From assembly GCA_021202465.1 (NCBI GenBank), contig JAJQCZ010000050.1, forward strand, positions 5,082 through 69,081: DNA of 64,000 nucleotides. Direction: 5' to 3'. This DNA comes from Lachnospiraceae bacterium (lineage in GTDB: Bacteria; Bacillota; Clostridia; Lachnospirales; Lachnospiraceae). Positions 1 to 8,267 of this stretch are shown here, in pieces (the first letter of the stretch is position 1; each line of letters opens with the position of its first letter). The notes beneath the pieces were generated by a model. It did not search any database. It was given only the letters and a program-made list of their open reading frames with translations, and was not told the origin of the DNA. A program made the position numbers and the translations under genes.

Positions 1-2498
1 GGCATGACCATGAACACGAGCATCATCACCATCATGACGACGAGTGTGGCTGCGGACACGATCACGGCGAACACGAGCACCATCACCATCACGAGGCGGC
101 GGACGCTGAGCCTCCGCAGGCCATGCCTGACGACGGGCATGAGAAGCGGGTCTACATCCTGGAAAACCTGGGCTGCCCCAACTGCGCCGCCAAGATGGAG
201 CAGCGCATCCAGGCACTGCCCGGCGTTTCCTTCGCCTCCGTCACCTACGCCACGAAGCAGCTGCGCCTCTCGGCCGACCATCAGGAAGAGCTGCTGCCGC
301 AGATTCAGGAGATCTGCGCCTCCATCGAATCTGAGGTGCGTGTCGTGCCCCGGGGCGGCAAATCCTCCGGCGCTGCAGTGACCCGCACCTACATCCTGGA
401 GAATCTCGGCTGTCCCAACTGCGCCGCCAAAATGGAACAGCGCATCTGGGATCTGCCCGGCGTCACCGACGTCTCCGTCACCTACGCTACGAAGCAGCTG
501 CGCGTCACCGGGCCGAACCCGGACCGCCTGGTTCCGCAGTTTCAGGAGATCTGCGCTTCCATCGAACCGGAGGTGCGCGTCGTGCCCCGGAATACCGCGC
601 CCAAAAAGAGCGAAGCTGAACCGGCGACGGGCAAGAGCGGGAAGAAACACGGCCTCTCCGAGGATACCAGAGATCTGCTGACTATTGCACTCGGCGCCGT
701 TCTCTTCATCGTCGGCGAGGTTCTGGAGCATCAGGGTCTGGAGCTGTCCGTCACGCTGCCCGTCTACCTCATCGGTTATCTCATCCTCGGCGGCGAGGTC
801 CTGCTGACCGCCTTCCGCAACCTGACCCGCGGCCAGGTTTTCGATGAGAATTTCCTGATGAGCATCGCCACACTGGGCGCTCTCGCCATCGCCGAATATC
901 CGGAGGCGGTGGGCGTCATGCTCTTCTATCGCATCGGAGAGTTCTTCGAGCAGAAGGCTACCGAGCGCAGCCGCTCACAGATCATGGATGCCATCGACCT
1001 TCGCCCGGAGGTGGTCAATCTTCTGGTCGGAGAAGCTGTGCGGGTCATCCCTGCGGAGGAAGCCCAAGTCGGTGATATCCTTCTGGTACGCCCCGGTGAC
1101 CGCATCCCTCTGGACGGCGTCATCGTCGAGGGCGAGAGCCGCCTCGACACCTCCGCCATCACCGGCGAGCCGGTGCCCGTGGCAGTAAGTACGAACAATG
1201 AGGTGATCTCCGGCTGCGTAAATACCTCCGGACAGCTGAAGATCCGCGTGACGAAGCCGCTTGAGGAATCCATGGTGACACGGATCCTCGACTCGGTGGA
1301 AAATGCGGCCGCCAGCAAGCCGCAAATTGACCGCTTCATCACCCGTTTTTCCCGGGTTTATACGCCCTTTGTGGTACTCCTGGCTCTGTGCACGGCCATC
1401 ATCCCCTCTGTGGCTACCGGGAACTGGAATCACTGGGTCTACACAGCGCTGACCTTCCTGGTCATCAGCTGCCCCTGCGCCCTGGTTCTCAGCGTCCCGC
1501 TGTCCTTCTTCTGCGGAATCGGCGCCGGTTCCAAACGAGGCATCCTCTTCAAGGGCGGCGTAGCCGTAGAACAGCTGGCCGGGGTGAAAGCCGTCGTCAT
1601 GGATAAGACAGGCACCATCACCGAAGGCAATTTCGTGGTCCAGGAAATCTGCCCTGCGGGGGATTTCCCTGCGAAGGAGCTGCTCTCCCTCGCCGCCGGT
1701 GCAGAGCAGAATTCCACCCACCCGATCGCTCACAGCATCGTCACGGCGGCGCAGGAACAGGGACTCGCCCTGGCCAGCCCGTCAAAGCTGGAGGAGATTG
1801 CCGGACATGGCATTCAGGCCGAAATCGACGGCCGCCTCGTACTCTGCGGCAACCGCAAACTCATGGAGGAATCTGCCATTGACCTGACTCTCTATGAGAA
1901 AAAGGGCTTCGGCAGCGAGGTTCTTCTGGCTGTCGACGGCATCTATGCCGGACATCTGGTGATCGCCGACACCATCAAGGCCGACGCAAAGGGTGCAATC
2001 GCCGGACTGAAGAAGCTCGGTGTTACCACCGCCATGCTCACCGGCGATGCGCAGGATTCCGCGGAGGCTGTGGCTGCCGCCACCGGCATCGACGAAGTCC
2101 ATGCCCGGCTGCTGCCCCAGGATAAGCTGACAGAACTCACGAAGATCCGCCAGGCTCATACCAGCGTCATGTTCGTCGGCGACGGCATCAATGACGCGCC
2201 GGTCCTGGCCGGCGCTGATGTGGGTGCAGCCATGGGAAGCGGCGCCGACGCTGCGATCGAGGCAGCCGATGTGGTGTTCATGAACTCCAACATGGAAGCC
2301 ATCCCTCAGGCCGTCCGCATCGCACGCTTCACCCGCCGCATTTCCTGGCAGAACGTGGTCTTTGCCCTGGTCATCAAGGCCATGGTCATGATCCTCGGCC
2401 TCTTCGGCATCGCCTCCATGTGGATGGCTGTGTTCGCCGACACCGGCGTGACCATGCTCTGCGTGCTCAACGCCGTGCGGATCCTGTATAAGAAATAA
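1..2498 (+). CDS. Zn/Cd/Pb-type P1B heavy-metal ATPase, 5' end cut by window edge
   Basis: Membrane pump that exports divalent soft metals using ATP. The reading frame is open from base 3 and runs without a stop through base 2498, so the ATG at 123 is internal and the true start lies upstream of the window. The in-frame N-terminal stretch (3-122) is rich in His, Asp and Glu with a Cys-Gly-Cys, a typical metal-binding tail. Two near-identical HMA domains follow, each with a GCPNC motif (about 172-186 and 409-423). The membrane CPC motif is at 1470-1478, the phosphorylated Asp of DKTGT at 1602-1604, and a GDGIND hinge follows near 2180. A Lys in the penultimate helix and an Asp-Thr-Gly in the last helix fit the P1B-2 (Zn/Cd/Pb) group. 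The exact metal is inferred. Confidence 0.93.
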   Translation, partial: HDHEHEHHHHHDDECGCGHDHGEHEHHHHHEAADAEPPQAMPDDGHEKRVYILENLGCPNCAAKMEQRIQALPGVSFASVTYATKQLRLSADHQEELLPQIQEICASIESEVRVVPRGGKSSGAAVTRTYILENLGCPNCAAKMEQRIWDLPGVTDVSVTYATKQLRVTGPNPDRLVPQFQEICASIEPEVRVVPRNTAPKKSEAEPATGKSGKKHGLSEDTRDLLTIALGAVLFIVGEVLEHQGLELSVTLPVYLIGYLILGGEVLLTAFRNLTRGQVFDENFLMSIATLGALAIAEYPEAVGVMLFYRIGEFFEQKATERSRSQIMDAIDLRPEVVNLLVGEAVRVIPAEEAQVGDILLVRPGDRIPLDGVIVEGESRLDTSAITGEPVPVAVSTNNEVISGCVNTSGQLKIRVTKPLEESMVTRILDSVENAAASKPQIDRFITRFSRVYTPFVVLLALCTAIIPSVATGNWNHWVYTALTFLVISCPCALVLSVPLSFFCGIGAGSKRGILFKGGVAVEQLAGVKAVVMDKTGTITEGNFVVQEICPAGDFPAKELLSLAAGAEQNSTHPIAHSIVTAAQEQGLALASPSKLEEIAGHGIQAEIDGRLVLCGNRKLMEESAIDLTLYEKKGFGSEVLLAVDGIYAGHLVIADTIKADAKGAIAGLKKLGVTTAMLTGDAQDSAEAVAAATGIDEVHARLLPQDKLTELTKIRQAHTSVMFVGDGINDAPVLAGADVGAAMGSGADAAIEAADVVFMNSNMEAIPQAVRIARFTRRISWQNVVFALVIKAMVMILGLFGIASMWMAVFADTGVTMLCVLNAVRILYKK

Positions 2499-2534
2499 AA
2501 ACTGCGTCAGCCGAAAAAAGCTCCTTGCGCATAC

Positions 2535-2586
2535 AAAAACGACGGTACAGCCATTGTTCTCATCAATGTGGCGAGCCGTCGTTTTT
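2535..2586. terminator. Bidirectional Rho-independent terminator
   Basis: 11-bp arms AAAAACGACGG (2535-2545) and CCGTCGTTTTT (2576-2586) enclose an inner hairpin CATTG/CAATG. A T-run on each strand lets it end both the metal ATPase (plus) and the minus-strand gene ending at 2653. Confidence 0.85.
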
Positions 2587-2652
2587 ATGCTTTGAAACAA
2601 GAACCAAAAGCCTGAAATAAAACACAGGATTCGCAAGAATCCGAGGTCATTT

Positions 2653-3558
2653 TCAGGACTCAGCGACCGAATTCTGCAGCGCCGCGACGAAGGTATTCAA
2701 TTCTTCGTCTCCCGCCAGCGCCGCGTCATACGCAGTCTGTACTTCCTCCTGCCATGTGGAAAGGAAATCATCGGCCTCCGCCGCCTCCGTCACACACCGG
2801 TTCATCTCGTCGTCAAAATATGTTGTCCCGGCAAAGGAATAGGGAATCAGGCGAAGATTTCCTTCTTCGTCCGTTCTCACGTAGGCAGGCATCAGTTCCG
2901 GCACCGCTGTCTCAATCCCGGCAAACTGCATGGAGCAGGAAATATAAACGGCATACTCGCCCTTCTCCTCGCCGTCCGCCGTATAGACGATGAAATCCTC
3001 ATAAGCTTCAATGAAATCTCCCTGTCCGGCCACCTGTTCCTCATCAAGAACAACTGATTCATCCAGCACACTGCCGAGCGTCACCGTATCATTCGCCAGC
3101 AGCGCCGTATAATACTGCTGCACCAGCGAAGTGATCTCTCCCTCCTCATCTCTGGTCCATACCTTTGAGGTGATCGTCCCCGCCGCGACAGACTTCTCCA
3201 CTGTCTCACTGTCTGTATCCGACGCGGAATTCTTCGGTTTTCTGGTCGCCAGGCTCACACCCCCGATCAGCACCAGCAGCACACACAGGACGAGCGCTGC
3301 TCTCCGAGTCTTCGCCTGTCTCCTCTTCTTCGTCCTCCAGTTCCAGTCGATGGTATAAGCACCCTTCTTCTTTCGTTTTTCCCCGTTACACGTCTGAATA
3401 TCCTGCCAAGATTCACGGTCTTTCTCTGCATCCGTTCTTCCCCCTCGTCTGTCCCCGCGGACGGTTCCCGGAATCATCCGCGTTTTTTCTTCCGTGACAA
3501 ACTGCACCGACGTGCTTGCTTCCTGTTCCACCGCGACGCTGCATTTGTTCTTACACAC
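2653..3558 (-). CDS. Membrane-anchored protein of unknown function
   Basis: Up to 301 residues. A strongly basic region (Lys/Arg-rich, about residues 63-85) precedes one hydrophobic segment (about 88-105), then an acidic extracytoplasmic domain of about 190 residues whose 'VQQYYTALLANDTVTLGSVL' stretch resembles the start of an NTF2/SnoaL-like fold, a weak match. The frame opens with a GTG at 3558 without a clear Shine-Dalgarno. A later ATG at residue 28 is equally possible, so the start is uncertain. It converges on the metal ATPase and shares its terminator. I do not recognise the family. Confidence 0.6.
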   Translation of the reverse strand: MCKNKCSVAVEQEASTSVQFVTEEKTRMIPGTVRGDRRGGRTDAEKDRESWQDIQTCNGEKRKKKGAYTIDWNWRTKKRRQAKTRRAALVLCVLLVLIGGVSLATRKPKNSASDTDSETVEKSVAAGTITSKVWTRDEEGEITSLVQQYYTALLANDTVTLGSVLDESVVLDEEQVAGQGDFIEAYEDFIVYTADGEEKGEYAVYISCSMQFAGIETAVPELMPAYVRTDEEGNLRLIPYSFAGTTYFDDEMNRCVTEAAEADDFLSTWQEEVQTAYDAALAGDEELNTFVAALQNSVAES

Positions 3559-3670
3559 AGATTACCATAAAGCCGTTCCTGAATCAAGAAGCGTTCCGGG
3601 AACCTGCTATTTCCTGTCGTGTCTCGCTTCCCTCCGGGGTCTGCCCCTCCGCGTCTTCCGCAGAACCCTG

Positions 3671-3703
3671 ACAAAAAGTGATGGAAAAATCATCACTTTT
3701 TGT
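3671..3703. repeat. Perfect 13-bp inverted repeat between divergent genes
   Basis: ACAAAAAGTGATG (3671-3683) and CATCACTTTTTGT (3691-3703) are separated by 7 A-rich bases. It looks like a terminator stem, yet no gene on either strand ends here: the minus gene starts at 3558 and the plus gene at 3781. It could be an operator or the end of a lost element. Confidence 0.7.
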
Positions 3704-3738
3704 TTGTGGACTTTTCCGCCTGATTCTTTAAAATAAGA

Positions 3739-3767
3739 TTGCAACCAACTTTCGGGAAATGTATAAT
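3739..3767 (+). promoter_or_regulatory. Possible sigma-A promoter of the nuclease gene
   Basis: TTGCAA, a 17-bp spacer and a perfect TATAAT. The expected start site (about 3774) would fall within the Shine-Dalgarno (GGAG, 3771-3774), so either the leader is extremely short or the match is fortuitous. Confidence 0.4.
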
Positions 3768-3780
3768 AAAGGAGAGGCCT

Positions 3781-4788
3781 ATGAACGAAGAATTGCGGCG
3801 TGATATCCGGCAGGCAGAAGCCCGCTCCCAATACGATGCACAGTGCAAGCGGGTACTCGCGCACAAGATTATCCTGGCCTGGATTGTCCGCCATACAATG
3901 TCTGAATTTTCTTCCTTCTCTCTGGAAGAAATACAGGACTGCATTGAGAATCCGGAAATTTCCGCGTCAGAAGTAGAACCTGACATCCTCCGTGGTAAAA
4001 AACAGGTAGAAAAGATTACTGGCTTAACCACTGAAAGTTCCTTGCCAGGCGAGGGAAGAATCACATATGACGTTTATTTTTCTCTCTATCTGCCCGGGGG
4101 AAACCAATGCCGCCGTATCTATGTCAATGTAGAGGCTCAGAAGAAATATAATCCCGGCTACCAGATTCCAAGTCGCGGTGTCTACTACGCCAGCCGAATG
4201 ATTTCCTCTCAACGCGGCACCGAGTTTTCAGGCTCTGATTACGACAATCTGAAAAAGGTCTGTTCTATCTGGCTGTGCCTGAATGCTCCCGCCGAGATTA
4301 GCAACGCCATCTCGGAGTATTCTCTGACCAAACACGATATCCTGCCGGGGATTCCGGATGTCCGGAGCGCTTACGACAAGATTTCCATTGTTCTGGTCGC
4401 ATTAAATGAAAAAAAAGACAGTTTCGATGAATTAGCCGGCATGCTCAACGTTCTGTTCTCCATGACCATGCCCGCAGAAACCAAGCTGAATATTCTGGAC
4501 CGCAGATACCATATGGATCTGGCGCCGGACCTGAAAGAAGAGGTGAATGTTATGTGTAATCTGGGTGATCTTGCCATCGATCTCGGATATGAGAGAGGCA
4601 TACAGCAGGGGCTGAAACAGGGACTTGAGCAGGGACTTGAGCAAGGCATCGAACAGGGTGAATTATCAAAGGCAAAGAAAATGGCGCTCAGCCTACACAA
4701 AGCTGGTGTGGCTGAGGAGCTGATCGCGCAGGCCGCTAATGTCAGTGTCGAGATGGTTCGCAATTGGGTTGGCTTGCAGATGGCCTGA
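3781..4788 (+). CDS. Rpn-family / PD-(D/E)XK nuclease, transposase-like
   Basis: 335 residues. The start at 3781 is chosen for the upstream AAAGGAGAGG. The middle region carries the PD-(D/E)XK-like core of the Rpn/YhgA-type family: an Asp in 'TYDVYFSLYLP' and a Glu-x-Gln in 'VNVEAQKKY', followed by the 'GVYYASRMI' helix common in clostridial members. The C-terminal part has tandem five-residue repeats of the GLEQG/GIEQG type (nucleotides about 4588-4660) predicted to form a helix, then a short helical tail. Family members are DNA endonucleases that promote RecA-independent recombination and often occur as many genomic copies. It stands alone here, with no terminal repeats or partner genes. 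Function is inferred from family resemblance. Confidence 0.8.
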   Translation: MNEELRRDIRQAEARSQYDAQCKRVLAHKIILAWIVRHTMSEFSSFSLEEIQDCIENPEISASEVEPDILRGKKQVEKITGLTTESSLPGEGRITYDVYFSLYLPGGNQCRRIYVNVEAQKKYNPGYQIPSRGVYYASRMISSQRGTEFSGSDYDNLKKVCSIWLCLNAPAEISNAISEYSLTKHDILPGIPDVRSAYDKISIVLVALNEKKDSFDELAGMLNVLFSMTMPAETKLNILDRRYHMDLAPDLKEEVNVMCNLGDLAIDLGYERGIQQGLKQGLEQGLEQGIEQGELSKAKKMALSLHKAGVAEELIAQAANVSVEMVRNWVGLQMA

Positions 4789-5093
4789 ATGTCAGTTCCT
4801 GCTATTCAGGCTTTCTGACTTCCGCCTCACCAAAAATCTTCTGATGTCTTTATACTTTTTTAGTTTTCCGGGAAACTTTTTAGAAATTCATAATTTTCAT
4901 GTCACAACGCATTCACATTTCACCGGTATCATATAAACCATCAAAGGAAGAAAGCAAAGACCCATCCGGGAAAGCTTTTCCGGATGTTCCATATATCGAA
5001 CACATTTTTCTCCTCTTTCGTTTTACAAACGGCGGCCGCAAGGCCGTCTGACATCCTCTACTTTTTGTAGTTTTCATACATTTTTCTCCTCTC
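4789..5093. other. Intergenic stretch with palindromes, no gene
   Basis: No coding region seen. It contains a near-perfect 24-nt palindrome at 4963-4986 (CATCCGG arms) and a small ACGGC/GCCGT stem near 5029-5047. AT-rich first half. It may be the 3' untranslated region of the nuclease gene. Confidence 0.5.
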
Positions 5094-5124
5094 AAAAAGA
5101 GCGCCGATGAGGCGCTCTTTTTTT
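5094..5124. terminator. Rho-independent terminator
   Basis: AAAAAGAGCGCC (5094-5105), loop GATGA, GGCGCTCTTTTTTT (5111-5124). Strong in the plus direction and with a T-run on the minus strand as well. It separates the nuclease region from the two-component operon. Confidence 0.9.
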
Positions 5125-5153
5125 GTCTGCATCCCCGAAGAGGAAATACGTCT

Positions 5154-5182
5154 TTGACATTCCTCCTGCCCCGGATTATACT
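5154..5182 (+). promoter_or_regulatory. Sigma-A promoter of the two-component operon
   Basis: Perfect TTGACA (5154-5159), 17-bp spacer, TATACT (5177-5182). The leader to the ATG at 5265 is about 75 nt and ends in a GAGGAGG ribosome site. Confidence 0.85.
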
Positions 5183-5264
5183 TTCATTACAGACACAAAC
5201 TTCTAATTTTTCCTTAATAATCATCCTGTATACTTAACCCATCATCTCAGAGAGGAGGACGACC

Positions 5265-5945
5265 ATGCGCATTCTTTTCGCGGAGGACGAGCAGGATCTG
5301 AACCGTATCGTCACTCAGAAGCTGACCTCCGACGGATACAGTGTGGACAGCTGCCACGATGGACGCGAGGCGCTGGACGCGCTGGCCTGCGCGGAGTACG
5401 ACGCCGTGATTCTGGATATTATGATGCCCGGCGCGGACGGCTATGCGGTGCTGCAGGCGCTGCGGAACGCCGGCAAAAAAACGCCGGTGCTCTTCCTGAC
5501 GGCGCGGGATTCGATCGAGGACCGGGTAAAGGGACTTGATGCCGGAGCTAACGATTATCTGGTGAAACCATTCTCCTTCGAGGAGCTGACGGCCCGCATC
5601 CGCGCCATGACGCGCGTCTCCCACGGTCACGCGACCAGTGAACTGCGCGTGGGTGATCTGATCATGGACTGCGCGGCAAGACGCGTTACCCGGGGCGGCC
5701 GGGAGATTCCTCTCTCCGCCAAGGAGTATGCCCTGCTGGAGTATCTGATGCATAACCAGGGCATCGTCCTCTCCCGGGAGAAGATCGAGAACCACATCTG
5801 GAATTATGACTATGAGGGCGGCACCAATGTCGTGGACGTATACATCAGCTATCTGCGCCGGAAGATCGACAGCGGACAGGAAGTAAAACTGATCCAGACG
5901 GTGCGCGGCCAGGGCTACGTCCTGCGGGAGGGCTCTAAATCGTGA
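5265..5945 (+). CDS. OmpR-family response regulator
   Basis: 226 residues, full length for the family. Receiver domain at about 1-115 with the acidic pocket E7-D8, phospho-acceptor D51 ('VILDIMMPG'), T79 and K101 ('LVKPF'). The C-terminal winged-helix domain (about 128-222) has the usual 'LSAKEYALLEYLM' and 'VVDVYISYLRRKID' segments. It is co-transcribed with the histidine kinase, whose GTG start overlaps this stop codon. The target genes are unknown; the PepSY gene just downstream is a plausible one. The similarity to CopR/CusR-like regulators is general and does not fix the signal. Confidence 0.95.
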   Translation: MRILFAEDEQDLNRIVTQKLTSDGYSVDSCHDGREALDALACAEYDAVILDIMMPGADGYAVLQALRNAGKKTPVLFLTARDSIEDRVKGLDAGANDYLVKPFSFEELTARIRAMTRVSHGHATSELRVGDLIMDCAARRVTRGGREIPLSAKEYALLEYLMHNQGIVLSREKIENHIWNYDYEGGTNVVDVYISYLRRKIDSGQEVKLIQTVRGQGYVLREGSKS

Positions 5946-7381
5946 AACGCCTGAGAGTGAAACGTCTGAGAGACACTTCCATCCGTACGAAGATTACCCT
6001 GTGGTACGCCGCAGCTCTGATCCTGGTCATCGTTCTTACCTATTTTGTGATCCTGTCGGCCAGCTGGCAGGTCATCAAAAAGACCATCCGCGACAATCTG
6101 ATTGAGACGGTTGCCCATAATATTGACGAAGTGGAATATTATACCTCTCTGGAAGCTGAAACCCGTAACAACGAGGTGGATTATTATGTCTCCTACGGCG
6201 ATGGTTTTCTGGAGATCGACGATGATTTCCTCGATGAGGTAAATGAAGTGTACACCTCCCTCTGTCAGTCCGACGGGACACTGATCTACGGGGAGAACCC
6301 CATCGCCCGCTACACGGCCGACCTGCCCTTCAAGGATGCCGAGGTGCAGACCGTCGATGTCGAAGGCACCGAATATTTTGTCTACGATATCTACCTGAAC
6401 GGGGAAGGACTGGAAGGACTCTGGCTGCGCGGCGTGGTTTCGGAGACACAGGGCGAGGTACAGCTCTCCTCTATTTCCCGCATTTCCCTGATTCTGCTTC
6501 CCAGCCTGGTTCTCATCGCTATTCTGGGCGGCTTCCTCATCGCGCGGCGCACGCTGAGACCCATCGGGCAGATCTCCGACACGGCGGCCCGCATCCGCGA
6601 AGGAGACGATCTCAAGCAGCGCATCGAGCTGGGTGAGGGAGGCGACGAGCTGCACCGGCTGGCGGATCAGTTTAACGAGATGTTCGCCCGGCTGGATGAT
6701 TCCTTCCAGGCGCAGCAGCAGTTCGTCTCTGACGCATCCCATGAGCTGCGCACGCCGGTCTCGGTGATTCTGGCCCAGTGCGAGCTGACGCTGGAACAGG
6801 AGCGCGAGACGCCGGAATATGTGGAATCCTTACATGTGATTCAGCGCCAGGGCCGCCGCATGAACCGGCTTGTCGGCGATATGCTGGATTACTGTCGGCT
6901 GGAGCTGCAGCCGGAGCGCTATGAGAGGGAAGAGTTCAATCTGACGGAACTGGCAGAGGACATCTGCACCGACATGTCGCTGATCCGGGAGAAGGACATC
7001 ACGCTGACCTGGGAGCTCGCCCCTGCGGTACAGGTCCGCGGGAACCGCAGTCTGCTGGGGCGGCTTCTGATCAATCTTGTGAATAACGCCTACCGGTACG
7101 GCAGCCCCGGCGGACACACCAGGGTGTGTCTGACCACGGAAGAAGGACAGATCTCCCTCTCCGTGCAGGATGACGGCATCGGCATCGCCCCGGAAGAACA
7201 GGAACATATCTTCCGCCGGTTCTACCAGGTGGACGCTTCCCGCGGCGGTGCCGGCAGCGGCCTGGGTCTGGCCATGGTACAGGGAATCGCCCATTTTCAC
7301 GGAGGCGTGGTCCGGGTCAAGAGCGCACCCGGCCAGGGCAGTACATTTACCCTGGAAATGCCGTCCGGCCTGAATTCCTGA
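5942..7381 (+). CDS. Sensor histidine kinase
   Basis: 479 residues starting at a GTG that overlaps the response-regulator stop by 4 nt, implying translational coupling. Membrane helix near residues 17-40, an extracytoplasmic sensor loop of about 140 residues rich in acidic residues, a second helix near 181-201, a HAMP linker ('RRTLRPIGQISDTA'), a HisKA domain with His267 in 'SDASHELRTPVSV', and a HATPase domain with N-box 'LLINLVNNAYRYG' and G-boxes 'DDGIGIA' and 'GSGLGLAM'. It phosphorylates the upstream regulator. The signal is not evident from the sequence. Confidence 0.95.
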   Translation: MKRLRVKRLRDTSIRTKITLWYAAALILVIVLTYFVILSASWQVIKKTIRDNLIETVAHNIDEVEYYTSLEAETRNNEVDYYVSYGDGFLEIDDDFLDEVNEVYTSLCQSDGTLIYGENPIARYTADLPFKDAEVQTVDVEGTEYFVYDIYLNGEGLEGLWLRGVVSETQGEVQLSSISRISLILLPSLVLIAILGGFLIARRTLRPIGQISDTAARIREGDDLKQRIELGEGGDELHRLADQFNEMFARLDDSFQAQQQFVSDASHELRTPVSVILAQCELTLEQERETPEYVESLHVIQRQGRRMNRLVGDMLDYCRLELQPERYEREEFNLTELAEDICTDMSLIREKDITLTWELAPAVQVRGNRSLLGRLLINLVNNAYRYGSPGGHTRVCLTTEEGQISLSVQDDGIGIAPEEQEHIFRRFYQVDASRGGAGSGLGLAMVQGIAHFHGGVVRVKSAPGQGSTFTLEMPSGLNS

Positions 7382-7447
7382 TGGTCTTTTGATTTATTGA
7401 TGTTATACTACTGGCAGAACATAGAAATCATGTGAGAGGTGAGCATT

Positions 7448-8188
7448 ATGAAGAATTTCTTTTCATCCCCCGGCCGGATCATCGCCTGTGTCGTGTGCGC
7501 CGCCGTTATTCTGATTCTGGCAGGCGGGCTGGGCGCGTATGCCGCTCTGTCTCTCACCGGTGCCATCACGCCGAAGGGAAGTGAGGTGGTTCTGGCAGAA
7601 ACTTCCGTCACGGAAGAGGAATCCCCTGTCACAGATACGGATAGCTATACCTCTGAAGCAGTTGATCCTGTTGCGGAGACAGAGAGTGTCACTTCAGAAA
7701 CAGAAAGCTTCACCCTGAACGAGTCAACCGCGGCTGCCTCCTCGATTTCTCTGGAAGAAGCCCGAGCCGTCGCATTAGCGGATGCGGGCCTCTCCGGGGA
7801 CGAAGTCACCTTCACCAAAGCGGCGGCAGACCGAGAGAACGGCATCTCCGTCTACGACTTCGAATTCTACACTGACAGCGCAGAGTATGAGTACGAGATC
7901 CGCGCCGCGGACGGCTCGATCTACAGCAAATCCCGTGAGAATCGCATACGCGAAACCGAAGCTTCTACCGAGAGCTCCCGCATTTCCCTCGATGAGGCCA
8001 AAGCGATCGCCCTCGAACAGGCCGGCCTCTCCGCCTCAGAGGTAACCTTCGTTAAGGCCAAGATGGAGAAGGATGACGGAACTCTGGTCTACGAGATCGA
8101 ATTCTTCCGGGGGCAGACGGAATATGAATGCACGATCGACGCCCTGACCGGCAAGATTCTGGAATACGACGAAGAGTGGGACGACTGA
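7448..8188 (+). CDS. Membrane-anchored protein with two PepSY domains
   Basis: 246 residues. The ATG at 7448 is preceded by GAGGTG at good spacing and is preferred to the GTG at 7439. One N-terminal hydrophobic segment (about residues 14-38) precedes a Thr/Ser/Glu-rich linker and two PepSY domains, recognisable by 'SLEEARAVALADAG' and 'SLDEAKAIALEQAG', each ending in a short 'G.IYS/G.ILEY' strand. PepSY domains occur in protease inhibitors and in proteins next to two-component systems. Its position 66 nt after the kinase suggests it belongs to that regulon, perhaps as a modulator (inference). Confidence 0.88.
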   Translation: MKNFFSSPGRIIACVVCAAVILILAGGLGAYAALSLTGAITPKGSEVVLAETSVTEEESPVTDTDSYTSEAVDPVAETESVTSETESFTLNESTAAASSISLEEARAVALADAGLSGDEVTFTKAAADRENGISVYDFEFYTDSAEYEYEIRAADGSIYSKSRENRIRETEASTESSRISLDEAKAIALEQAGLSASEVTFVKAKMEKDDGTLVYEIEFFRGQTEYECTIDALTGKILEYDEEWDD

Positions 8189-8200
8189 GGTCCCACTCTT
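8172..8200 (+). terminator. Terminator overlapping the end of the PepSY gene
   Basis: AAGAGTGGGAC (8172-8182), 7-nt loop holding the TGA stop (8186-8188), then GTCCCACTCTT and a T-run to about 8204. The last codons form the 5' arm. Confidence 0.9.
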
Positions 8201-8267
8201 TTTGTTTGCTATCGTTCGGCTTCAGGAACCGGCGCACCGAAGGCGGTCCCCGGGGAAGTCTTCCTGT

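Noticed and set aside
1782..2636. His/Asp-rich open frame on the minus strand inside the metal ATPase
   Set aside because: Antisense shadow of a well-supported P1B ATPase in a GC-rich gene; its composition is what codon-reversed ATPase sequence gives.
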